64,000 nucleotides of DNA from an uncultured Candidatus Saccharibacteria bacterium (GTDB taxonomy: Bacteria > Patescibacteriota > Saccharimonadia > Saccharimonadales > Saccharimonadaceae): assembly GCA_946406315.1 (NCBI GenBank), contig CAMJKD010000005.1:26954-90953 (forward strand), given 5' to 3'. Positions 6,106-13,139 of this stretch are shown here, in pieces. How positions within the stretch are numbered: the stretch's first letter is position 1; each line of letters begins with the position of its first letter. The translations under genes and the position numbers were made by a program. Under the pieces are notes generated by a model that had not been told where the DNA came from, made no database searches, and saw nothing but the letters and a program-made list of their open reading frames with translations.

Positions 6106-9100
6106 CTATAGTATTTCAACATTGCTTTCATCGCGCTGTTGAATGTTTTTGCGAATAAAGTCTCTATTTTGCTCTGGAATTCCGTATTGATTAAACAAGG
6201 CCTCGTCGATTGCATCTACTGGAAGGCTCCAGTACGGTTTAGATAAATCTGGCTGAGGAATGAATTGGTATTTATCTCGTGCCGTATTTTGAGAGTCTTT
6301 ACCTAAGAATAGTAGCGCCCTAAAGAACTTAGTCATGAAATATTTAGACATCTTCCTAGCTTCGCTCTCTGTATTAAATGGACCAAATTGTATATATGTT
6401 TCCGAACAAATATCCCCCGGCTTTGCCAACAATATATTCGAATACGCGCCGCCAAGACCAGCCACCTTAGACATATTACCCCACGCCTTCGGAACGAAAA
6501 GCTTATATTTATCAATAAACTTCAAACATTCGGCATACTTCGTTGATGTTTTGTCTAAGAAAATACTACTTCTAGTGATATATTTATATCCTCGCTTTTC
6601 TCCTGGTAATAACCCAAAAAGTCTCACGTCGCTTTCGCTACTTTTGGAGTCAAGGAGTCTGATATTATAAATCTCAGGCTTCTTGAGTGGGTCGGCGCGA
6701 AAACCGTACGGTTTTTGCGCCGACCCAAATTCTTCCATGCTCTTAGAAACATTTATAATATCAAGCAGCTCTTTCAGCTCCTCTGGCTTATCCATCTCGG
6801 AACGTTCAATTGGTAATATCATCTTGCCAATTTCTTTCCCATATTCATACTTGGTAATTTCGCCCCCATTATCGTAATGGCTGTCGCGATAGACGATATT
6901 TACCCCGCCCGTTCCAACGTCCGGAAATAGCCTATCGTCTCCGTCCTCATAATAATTATCAATTCTGACGATGCATTTATCTCGTTTATATTTTTCGTTA
7001 TTTAACTGACTGAGACCATTAGTATTAGTTGCTTTTTGCCAACCAATCGGAAATATGAATGCTAGATAATTCGGCGCCAAATCAACTGCCATTTTATAGA
7101 AATCTGCATATATTTGCCTTCTACCTTGCTGATACGGCGGATTTCCAATAATTACATCAAACTTCATATTTTCCTCCCAGCATTTGCTGATATGTTCATT
7201 TACCTTTTCAAGATTTATCTCGTTATTCTCCGATTGTGGATTGAAATTTAAGAAATGATTTTCTAGAATACGGCGCTCTTTTTGGTCATATTCTTCCCGT
7301 TTAAATCTCGTAAATCCAATGACAGTATTAATCGACGCCTTACGCAATATCTGGTTTGGCGACCATGCGTAGATTTGATTTGTAAGAATATGCATTACGC
7401 AGTCATGGTCGGATGTGAATTTTGGACGAAGATTCTTATATAATCGCTTCACTACACCGGCCATATAAAGACCACTCTTGGAGTACGGATCAAGAAACTT
7501 GCGTTTTTCAGACTTAAAGATGTTCGGATTTTGCTCTTCGAGCGCATCGAGCATTTTGTTAACAACGAATTTTGGAGTGAATACCTGGTTATTCCGCTGC
7601 ATAGGAATGTAATTGAAAATGTCTTCGTCTTCATCGTTGACGAAGTAGTCCGATAGTTCTTTCTCACGATTCATAAATTCGCGAATTGCGACAGTACAGT
7701 TATCTTCATTAAAGAAGTTGTTTTGGCGCAAAATTCGAAATTCATCTTTGGTAATATCTGTCAATTCAAAGAAATCATCGTCCGATATCTTCTTTTCAAG
7801 ATCATCAAAGGTCATATCTAATGAGCCGAATGCGTGCAAGATCATTGGAATACAACGGGCAAAACCGCGTAGTTTATCTCGATAAGCATCCTCTTCTTTT
7901 TTGCGCTCATCTTTTTTAGTTTTCTTGGCATCTTCACGAGCTTCTTTAGCTGCAAGTTTAGCCAAATCAATTTTCTCCGGCTCCATTCCCATGGTTATGT
8001 AATCAGGGATTTCCGTTTCACTAACAGCAGACTCAATAATTGCTGCTTGTTCCTCTTCGGTAAATTGAGCTTCCGAATATAGCTTCTTACCAAGGACATT
8101 ATGGGATGAGTTAATAATTGTCTCCGGATCAATGACCGGCTCGCCTTCTTCGTCTATTTCAACCTGCGCTTCAGGGACTTCGGATGGGGTCTTTTCGAGT
8201 TTTTGTTTCTTTACGGCTGTCAATTTGTCCAGAATACTACGAACTTGAGGTGAGGCATGAAAAATATTACTGACATTAAATAGCTTATTCGATGCAACGA
8301 ATCCGCCATCGACGATCTCCTTTGCAATGAGTTTGCGCGGGAGTTCAACGACATCATTTGCGTCGAGCTGGCGAAGCTTACCATAGTTATCCATGGAGAC
8401 TACCGGCAAGAAATTGAGTAATTCGCGGATTGCGGCTTTGCCAGTTACCGTACGAGCAACAGAAGTGGCACATAGCTCCGTAGCATATTGACTAATCGTA
8501 GTTAAAATACGATCCGGCATGAAGTCAAAAACGAAACAATCTTCTTTCGTGTACTTTCTGCCATTTCTTTCATATTCCCAAGCATTCTGTGCGCGAAAAG
8601 CCGCTTGCAGGTACCTAGTAGCGCTAGTTCTGGCAATGCTGCCATCCCCGCCAGAACCATAGAGCATCAAAACTGCAGTCCATGGCTTAACCGTAATTCC
8701 AGTAGCTAGCTTTCCGCACGACAATGTTATAGTTTTCGTATTCCACGGTTCGTCTGTCATTGCGCGGCGCAAGTCATCAAGTTCATCTTTGCCGCCGAAC
8801 TCATCATCGCCATCACTCGCCGCTAAAACAACCTGATACTTATCGCCGTCAGGCCCGAAAACGGGATGTTCATTCAGTAGTTGTTTTAATCGTCTACACG
8901 CCTTGACGCCTGGCAAAATCCAGAATGTGTGCCGTAAATTATTGCGCTTCTCTTCAGTGTCAAACGGCAACTCTATGGCTCGCGCAATTCTACGATTATG
9001 TTCACGGTCGTAGCCAGATATCATATCGAGCCAGTTGACGACATAATCTTCATACAAGAAATGATCCCCGGTAGTTTTAAAGAATTCTGATAAGTCGAAA

Positions 9101-10239
9101 CAGGCTTCTTCTTCCTTTGCGACATCTTGCATCAAGGTGCTCAGCTGATATGCGAAAATGTTCATCTGCGGAAGAGCCTCGTACGGATTCACGCCCTTTG
9201 AGTAGTCCCATTCCTTTTTTGCTTTTTGTTCATCAGAATATGACCAGCTATATATCTGGTTCTGATTAAAGTCGCCATCGGCTATAGCGCGGAACGGAGT
9301 ACCGGATAAGTGTAGCGTAAAGTCTACATTTAAGCTCTTGAGAACATTCTTTGTCTTAGTTGTTTTTACGCCCTCATGGCTTTCGTCGATTATCAATAAG
9401 TCCCATTTTTGACCAACATCAAAGATCCATTGGTTCTTTTCCTTGAAGTCATTCACTTCTCCGTCTTTGCCCTTAATGTCTTGTAACGAAATAAAGAATA
9501 TCAATGGCTTTCGTAGTGCGTCTGGAGATTTAAGCAAATCTTCGCGCGTAATTAATTTGCGAATTAGATTCCCCTGACCATCGCGAATATCTCGTGCTTT
9601 CGAGGCAGCAAAAATCCATTTACCAGGATTACGCGGCTCAATGTGGTCGAAGAAATCATTCGCCCAGGAATCAGCAATCCCTGGGCGGTTCGTTACTATC
9701 AAAATTCTTTGAGCATTTATTTGTTCTGCGAATAGGTAGGAGGTCAGAGTTTTACCAAAACGAGGTTTGGCGTTCCAAAGAAATTTCCTATCAGGAAAAG
9801 TAGCGCGATTACTCCAGTAATTGTAAGTCTGCTCGATAGCATCTGCCTGCTCTTTGCGCGGGATAATTCCACTACCTTCTTTGCGATAGTTTAGAAATTC
9901 TTCACGACAATTAACGCGATTGTCTATAATTTTTTCAATAAACTCTTGGTCACACTGAAACCACTCGGAATCGCGACCAGAATCCGTATTCTTTTTCTCG
10001 CATTTTACGCCAGCATGTTTGAGCGCTTTATGTATTTCATAATCACGAAAAGGTTGGCCATAAATATCTACCGCTGCACGCTTGTATAGAACTTCAAAAG
10101 GAATATTGGCGGCCGTGTTTTGATTTGACGTACGGTCAGATTCAAATGTCGTTTCGTCGCCAACTTTCAGCCATCCTTCGTGGGCTGGATAGTTGATATG
10201 CTTGTATATATAGATTACTTTTTCTCGAACTGATTTCAT
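6106..10239 (-). CDS. GIY-YIG-like/helicase/N6-adenine methylase fusion (restriction-modification-like)
   Basis: A 1377-residue single-chain enzyme. Residues 8-80 look like a GIY-YIG/T5orf172-type nuclease (YIYKHIN..GWLKVGDE..R..EIHKAL). Residues about 125-560 are an SF2 helicase: motif I PRFGKT (159-164), DESH (285-288), SGTP (312-315), and a C-terminal RecA lobe with ATGITVKPW and RYLQAAFRAQ. A charged linker (about 690-830) follows. Then comes an Eco57I-like adenine methylase with the SAM motif FLDPYSKSG near 916 and the catalytic NPPY near 1033, and a C-terminal region suited to target recognition. The order nuclease-translocase-methylase resembles type ISP enzymes, but with GIY-YIG in place of an Mrr-type nuclease. 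It lies 12 bp after the methylase-like gene and has AAGGG upstream of its ATG, so both are one operon. A defence role is inferred. Confidence 0.85.
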   Translation of the reverse strand: MKSVREKVIYIYKHINYPAHEGWLKVGDETTFESDRTSNQNTAANIPFEVLYKRAAVDIYGQPFRDYEIHKALKHAGVKCEKKNTDSGRDSEWFQCDQEFIEKIIDNRVNCREEFLNYRKEGSGIIPRKEQADAIEQTYNYWSNRATFPDRKFLWNAKPRFGKTLTSYLFAEQINAQRILIVTNRPGIADSWANDFFDHIEPRNPGKWIFAASKARDIRDGQGNLIRKLITREDLLKSPDALRKPLIFFISLQDIKGKDGEVNDFKEKNQWIFDVGQKWDLLIIDESHEGVKTTKTKNVLKSLNVDFTLHLSGTPFRAIADGDFNQNQIYSWSYSDEQKAKKEWDYSKGVNPYEALPQMNIFAYQLSTLMQDVAKEEEACFDLSEFFKTTGDHFLYEDYVVNWLDMISGYDREHNRRIARAIELPFDTEEKRNNLRHTFWILPGVKACRRLKQLLNEHPVFGPDGDKYQVVLAASDGDDEFGGKDELDDLRRAMTDEPWNTKTITLSCGKLATGITVKPWTAVLMLYGSGGDGSIARTSATRYLQAAFRAQNAWEYERNGRKYTKEDCFVFDFMPDRILTTISQYATELCATSVARTVTGKAAIRELLNFLPVVSMDNYGKLRQLDANDVVELPRKLIAKEIVDGGFVASNKLFNVSNIFHASPQVRSILDKLTAVKKQKLEKTPSEVPEAQVEIDEEGEPVIDPETIINSSHNVLGKKLYSEAQFTEEEQAAIIESAVSETEIPDYITMGMEPEKIDLAKLAAKEAREDAKKTKKDERKKEEDAYRDKLRGFARCIPMILHAFGSLDMTFDDLEKKISDDDFFELTDITKDEFRILRQNNFFNEDNCTVAIREFMNREKELSDYFVNDEDEDIFNYIPMQRNNQVFTPKFVVNKMLDALEEQNPNIFKSEKRKFLDPYSKSGLYMAGVVKRLYKNLRPKFTSDHDCVMHILTNQIYAWSPNQILRKASINTVIGFTRFKREEYDQKERRILENHFLNFNPQSENNEINLEKVNEHISKCWEENMKFDVIIGNPPYQQGRRQIYADFYKMAVDLAPNYLAFIFPIGWQKATNTNGLSQLNNEKYKRDKCIVRIDNYYEDGDDRLFPDVGTGGVNIVYRDSHYDNGGEITKYEYGKEIGKMILPIERSEMDKPEELKELLDIINVSKSMEEFGSAQKPYGFRADPLKKPEIYNIRLLDSKSSESDVRLFGLLPGEKRGYKYITRSSIFLDKTSTKYAECLKFIDKYKLFVPKAWGNMSKVAGLGGAYSNILLAKPGDICSETYIQFGPFNTESEARKMSKYFMTKFFRALLFLGKDSQNTARDKYQFIPQPDLSKPYWSLPVDAIDEALFNQYGIPEQNRDFIRKNIQQRDESNVEIL

Positions 10240-10251
10240 TTTTGCCCTTCC

Positions 10252-10941
10252 CTAAAATAAAGTTGACTGCTTTACCGATTTCGGCTTCGGTTTAGGTTTG
10301 GGCTTGTCGGGAATTTTAATGGGCAGATGTAGTAGTTCTTCGGATGTTTTAGCTAAGTTTTCAATATCGGTTCGTTTGGTTTCTTCGCGTAGTTTTTCGA
10401 TGTCAGCGAAGTTCCATTTTTCGAGTTCAAAACCGCCATTACCGTCTGGAATCCAGTTAATCAAATCGATCTTTTTGCGCCCGGTTAATAAATTGCCGTA
10501 GCAGATATTTGCTTTCAGAATGGCATCCATCGCCATTAGAAATGAGGCGGAGTTTTTCTTGCCCTTGAAATGTGCGTTAACAATGTTTTTCATGCAATCG
10601 CGCGCTTCTTCAAGGTTGTCGCGTGCAATATCCACGCCATAAATATTGCTTAGCGAAATGAGGACCTTATATTCATCCTTGCCAGCTTTTTTAAGCTTAC
10701 GATTTAAGATTTCCGCCAGAAAATTGCCATTACCACAGCCAGGCTCGAAAACCTTCTTATCGATTTCCGAGATAGTTGGCTCGCATAGGTCGCACATGGC
10801 TTTCACTTCGCGTGGTCGCGTAAAGACTTCGCCAGCATTGCGCACACGCTCACGGGATTTAATGCCCTGAGTTTTGGTAGATTTTGTTTTAGATTGAACT
10901 CGTGCTTTTTTCTTAGATGGTTTTTCCGTATCCTTTGACAT
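10252..10941 (-). CDS. Methylase-like protein lacking motif IV, clamp-binding tail
   Basis: A 229-residue protein with a basic N-terminus and the entry typical of N6-adenine methylases (RERVRNAGEVFTRP, then the SAM loop VFEPGCGNGNFL near 69-80). The catalytic D/N-PP-Y motif is absent: where it is expected the sequence runs CYGNLLTGRKKIDLINW. It can be read as a SAM-binding but catalytically dead methylase. The C-terminus is proline/lysine rich and ends exactly in KQSTLF, which fits the QxxLF beta-clamp-binding motif. The start is supported by GAGG 5 nt upstream. It is the first gene of the operon with the helicase-methylase fusion and follows a structured leader (10991-11144). A recognition or loading subunit is plausible. 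Confidence 0.8.
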   Translation of the reverse strand: MSKDTEKPSKKKARVQSKTKSTKTQGIKSRERVRNAGEVFTRPREVKAMCDLCEPTISEIDKKVFEPGCGNGNFLAEILNRKLKKAGKDEYKVLISLSNIYGVDIARDNLEEARDCMKNIVNAHFKGKKNSASFLMAMDAILKANICYGNLLTGRKKIDLINWIPDGNGGFELEKWNFADIEKLREETKRTDIENLAKTSEELLHLPIKIPDKPKPKPKPKSVKQSTLF

Positions 10942-10990
10942 AGCGACCTCGCGGGTCGGTTCAAAAGATATGGAGAAACTACCTCACCAT

Positions 10991-11144
10991 AAAACAAAAA
11001 GCGACCCTGTCGAGTCGCTACAACTTTAACAATCCGAGTCTCTCCAAATAAAAGAAAAACCTAGACTGCGGCAGGGCCGCTTTCTGTCTTTTATTCGGAG
11101 AGCCTACGTAATTGTTAGACTCTATTTGATTGTAATGTTGTAGC
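10991..11144 (-). ncRNA. Structured leader or small RNA upstream of the two-gene system
   Basis: Read on the minus strand from the predicted start near 11144, nested helices are visible: CAAC with GTTG, CAATC with GATTG, GAGTC with GACTC, then the 16-bp arm CTCTCCGAATAAAAGA (11087-11102) with TCTTTTATTTGGAGAG (11040-11055), capped by GCGGC/GCCGC. After this comes a terminator: AGCGAC/GTCGCT (11000-11019) and TTTTTGTTTT. The first gene of the operon starts 50 bp later. It is either a transcription attenuator or an independent RNA of about 150 nt that belongs to the system. I see no family match. Confidence 0.55.
11000..11019 (-). terminator. Terminator in the leader of the two-gene system
   Basis: AGCGAC, 8-base loop, GTCGCT, TTTTTGTTTT on the minus strand, located between the promoter (11151) and the start codon (10941). 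It cannot serve the NUDIX operon, which has its own terminator at 11195-11221. Confidence 0.7.
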
Positions 11145-11150
11145 AATTTG

Positions 11151-11182
11151 ATTATATCATGCAAACAGATGATATCTGTCAA
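11151..11182 (-). promoter_or_regulatory. Extended -10 promoter overlapping a palindromic operator
   Basis: Extended -10 TGATATAAT (hexamer 11151-11156). A TTGACA is present at 11177-11182 but the 20-bp spacer is too long, so the extended -10 probably matters more. The dyad ACAGAT-GAT-ATCTGT (11165-11179) lies between the two boxes, a typical repressor or controller position for restriction-modification operons. Confidence 0.5.
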
Positions 11183-11194
11183 AATTGTCACAAC

Positions 11195-11221
11195 AAAAAG
11201 CCGGTCCAGCGCCGGCTTTTT
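11195..11221. terminator. Bidirectional terminator
   Basis: AAAAAGCCGG, 7-base loop, CCGGCTTTTT. It starts 1 bp after the stop of the 58-residue gene on the minus strand. Confidence 0.85.
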
Positions 11222-11222
11222 G

Positions 11223-11399
11223 CTAGACGATATACTTATGAGTAGCTTCGCTCTCGATTCCGGAAAAACTCTTGCCATCGAAACACTTCAACGATAAGGC
11301 TTCCTCCGGAGTGCTGTAGATAAACTCGATTTCTCGATTAACGCCGAGCGCTTCGAGGTAGTCATCCATAGAATTCTGCTTGTCATCTTGTAAATTCAT
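11223..11399 (-). CDS. Small 58-residue protein of the TPEE..KCF module
   Basis: Begins MNLQDDKQNSMDDYLEALGV and ends in ATHKYIV. The segment TPEEALSLKCFDGKSF matches the 90-residue protein at 1084-1356 (TPEEIFTIKCFGGKTI), so it is a shorter paralogue. It overlaps the NUDIX gene by ATGA, and its Shine-Dalgarno (AAAGGA) lies within the NUDIX codons for LKGIDL, so the two are translationally coupled. A terminator follows directly, so this is the last gene of a two-gene operon. Function unknown. Conserved coupling to two unrelated upstream genes argues for a partner or antidote role, which is inference. Confidence 0.75.
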   Translation of the reverse strand: MNLQDDKQNSMDDYLEALGVNREIEFIYSTPEEALSLKCFDGKSFSGIESEATHKYIV

Positions 11400-11917
11400 A
11401 AGTCGATTCCTTTCAAAATCTCCAAGACCCGTTTTTCACGCTCCGCCATCTGCTTTTTAAACGCATCGTCACTTTTAAAAACGGAGTTTACCGTTATAGC
11501 TTCTTCGATCGGTACAAATCTTAGAACAAAATCCAACGCCTTTTCCCTATCATCTAGCTCTTGGTCGCCTATCTCGTCTTCCACTTTGCAAGTGTAGTAG
11601 AAATTCCGTTGAATATGAATAGTATCCTTACCAGATTCGTCGCCATTTTGAATCTTTAAGACTTCCCCAAATTCTTTGACCGAGTCCGGAATAAGCGTCA
11701 TACCAGTTTCTTCTTTGATTTCACGAGCTAATGTTTCAAGATGCGTTTCATCACCCTCAATTCCACCACCAGGAAATTTATAAAAATGGTACTTCCGGCT
11801 ATAAATCATTGCAATATTACCATCATGATCAAAAATAATTCCACGAACCGATGAACGATAAAACTTTTTTCCGTTCGGATTATAGTCTTTTAAATCAATA
11901 GTAAAAAGCTTTCTCAT
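11396..11917 (-). CDS. NUDIX hydrolase
   Basis: A 173-residue NUDIX-family hydrolase, expected to cleave nucleoside-diphosphate-linked compounds with Mg2+. The NUDIX box is complete: GGGIEGDE, then REIKEETG (GX5EX7REUXEEXGU, about residues 50-73). The substrate cannot be deduced. The mRNA is probably leaderless, since TAAAAT (11924-11929) ends 6 nt before the ATG. It ends in ..ILKGIDL and overlaps the 58-residue gene by ATGA, the same junction as at 1353-1356. Its place inside the island next to a defence-like operon raises the possibility of nucleotide-signal clean-up, which is speculative. Confidence 0.92.
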   Translation of the reverse strand: MRKLFTIDLKDYNPNGKKFYRSSVRGIIFDHDGNIAMIYSRKYHFYKFPGGGIEGDETHLETLAREIKEETGMTLIPDSVKEFGEVLKIQNGDESGKDTIHIQRNFYYTCKVEDEIGDQELDDREKALDFVLRFVPIEEAITVNSVFKSDDAFKKQMAEREKRVLEILKGIDL

Positions 11918-11923
11918 ATCACT

Positions 11924-11929
11924 ATTTTA
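11924..11929 (-). promoter_or_regulatory. -10 box of a leaderless promoter (NUDIX)
   Basis: TAAAAT followed by exactly 6 nt (AGTGAT) and the ATG. Confidence 0.55.
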
Positions 11930-11978
11930 TCGCAAGATAGGCGTTGAAACTCTTATCTAATTATCTTCCTTATAGATT

Positions 11979-12225
11979 GTTAATGCCTGAACAATTCGCC
12001 CCCACCAGATCAGAATGCTTCGCATTCAAAAAAGTGAGCGACCGCCGTTTCGCGAGCGACACCACCAGATTATATAACTCGGCATTTTGGCCGATTTTTT
12101 AGTAGTTAATTTCCGTTAAGTGCCCTGCAACAATAGTATGCAATTTTGAACCATTTTTATGACGAAAAACTGCCAAAAATGTAGTTTTTTAACCCTGTTA
12201 AAATGTCTGTAATACCCTAAGCGTT
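11979..12225. repeat. Island intergenic repeat, copy A (full unit with insertion)
   Basis: Left end GTTAATGCCTGAACAATTCG, then CCACCAGAT, a GGC.TTTTGGCC hairpin, TTTCCGTTAAG, ACTGCCAAAAAT, and right end GTAATACCCTAAGCGTT. It matches copy B (12841-13029) block for block, except for 60 extra bases at 12011-12070. Both ends carry related copies of the same 18-bp motif in direct orientation. It lies between the NUDIX gene and the 12282 gene. Confidence 0.75.
12011..12070. repeat. 60-bp insertion with 9-bp direct repeats
   Basis: CCACCAGAT occurs at 12002-12010 and again at 12062-12070, where copy B has it only once. The inserted bases include the perfect hairpin GAATGC-TTC-GCATTC (12013-12027). 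This fits a very small inserted element with a target duplication, or a tandem slip. Confidence 0.6.
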
Positions 12226-12250
12226 CAAGATTTTAACACTAGTTGTTAAA

Positions 12251-12274
12251 AAACCAGGCAAAAATGCCTGGTTT
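12251..12274 (-). terminator. Intrinsic terminator
   Basis: On the minus strand AAACCAGGCA, TTTT, TGCCTGGTTT followed by TTTAAC, just after the stop of the 12282 gene. Confidence 0.85.
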
Positions 12275-12281
12275 CCTGGTC

Positions 12282-12785
12282 TTACACTGCATTGACGATG
12301 ATATCTTTACAACATTGGATTTGTTCAAGGAGCTCATCGTTTCCATTGATGCCTTTATCGAGAGTGTTATATTCAGCCTTAATGCTATTTTCTACATCTT
12401 CAGAAAACGCTTCTTCTTCGACAGTAATCCTTGACTTCCCTTGCTCCTGGAAATATCCAAAGAAAGATAGCGCAGCCCATGAGCCACTCTCCGGAACCGT
12501 CAAATCTGGTGTAACATACATAAGTGGGGCCTGCTTTGAATCGTTTGACATCTTATAGAATGCAATACCTTGCCGTCCATTACGACCGTTTTTCGCAAAA
12601 GCCCCAGCAATATACCGAATATGATTTTTATCCGACATGTTACTACTATAGAGTTCCTCGCAAAAACCATAGAATTCATCCTCTTCGTTCACAACAATCT
12701 TACCAGAAAATGATGGATCAGGTTCTGACCATTTTCCGAACTGCATGAAATTGCCGGAAATATTAAAAATACGACTCACATTCAT
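12282..12785 (-). CDS. Unknown 167-residue protein
   Basis: I do not recognise this protein. It is soluble, mixed alpha/beta, with a basic turn (FAKNGRNGRQG) near residue 70 and an acidic C-terminal half. The Shine-Dalgarno AGGAGG is strong. An ATG (12785) lies only 2 nt after it and an in-frame GTG (12779) lies 8 nt after it, so the true start may be the GTG. A five-codon micro-ORF (12792-12809) precedes it and its stop codon overlaps the Shine-Dalgarno. The gene sits alone between island repeats A and B with its own terminator, which is the clearest example of a single-gene cassette here. Confidence 0.7.
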   Translation of the reverse strand: MNVSRIFNISGNFMQFGKWSEPDPSFSGKIVVNEEDEFYGFCEELYSSNMSDKNHIRYIAGAFAKNGRNGRQGIAFYKMSNDSKQAPLMYVTPDLTVPESGSWAALSFFGYFQEQGKSRITVEEEAFSEDVENSIKAEYNTLDKGINGNDELLEQIQCCKDIIVNAV

Positions 12786-12791
12786 CACCTC

Positions 12792-12822
12792 CTATCGTAG
12801 TGAGCACATCTGTTGTATCATA
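12792..12822 (-). promoter_or_regulatory. Promoter with five-codon leader ORF
   Basis: TATGAT (12817-12822), 7 nt, then ATG TGC TCA CTA CGA TAG (12792-12809). The TAG is part of the TAGGAGG Shine-Dalgarno of the 12282 gene. The block GTGGTATGATACAAC resembles GTGGTATAATACAAC upstream of 13140, so the two cassettes share promoter and leader design. Confidence 0.5.
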
Positions 12823-12840
12823 CCACACTTTTTACAATCT

Positions 12841-13029
12841 GTTAATGTCTGCCCAATTCGCCCCACCAGATTATATATGAGTCGGCTTTTTGGCCGATTT
12901 TTAGTAGTAATTTTCCGTTAAGTATCTTGCAGATTCTAGAGTGCAATTCTGCGCTAATTTTCGTAAAAAATGTGCCCGAAAGTACACTTTTACCTCTATA
13001 AAATTGCCCGTTAATACCCTAAACGATTT
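12841..13029. repeat. Island intergenic repeat, copy B (full unit)
   Basis: Left end GTTAATGTCTGCCCAATTCG, a GTCGGC/GGCCGAT hairpin, TTTTCCGTTAAG, and right end GTTAATACCCTAAACGAT. The two ends are direct repeats of one motif. It separates the 12282 cassette from the 13140 cassette. Confidence 0.75.
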
Positions 13030-13040
13030 GGTTAAAAAAA

Positions 13041-13056
13041 GACCACCTCGGTGGTC
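13041..13056 (-). terminator. Distal terminator of a tandem pair
   Basis: AGACCACC/GGTGGTCT hairpin followed by TTTTTT on the minus strand. Confidence 0.75.
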
Positions 13057-13073
13057 TTCCTTAAAAAGGAAAT

Positions 13074-13096
13074 CCCCCGGTTCAAAGAACCGGGGG
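13074..13096 (-). terminator. Proximal terminator of a tandem pair
   Basis: CCCCCGGTTC, TTT, GAACCGGGGG, then ATTTCCTTTTT on the minus strand, 44 bp after the stop of the 13140 gene. It is related to the terminator at 3248-3270. Confidence 0.85.
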
Positions 13097-13139
13097 AAGT
13101 GATGGCTTGACTATGAAACAGGGCGGGAGGGGAAGATGC

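Noticed and set aside
10991..11144. T-box or known riboswitch
   Set aside because: No T-box TGGNACC-type sequence and no conserved core of a riboswitch that I recognise.
11018..11278. Minus-strand ORF of 86 codons
   Set aside because: It crosses a terminator, the promoter and the structured leader; no ribosome binding site.
3185..13029. Classical integron with attC sites
   Set aside because: The repeated motif does not fit the RYYYAAC/GTTRRRY cores, and no tyrosine recombinase is in the window. A different cassette mechanism remains open.
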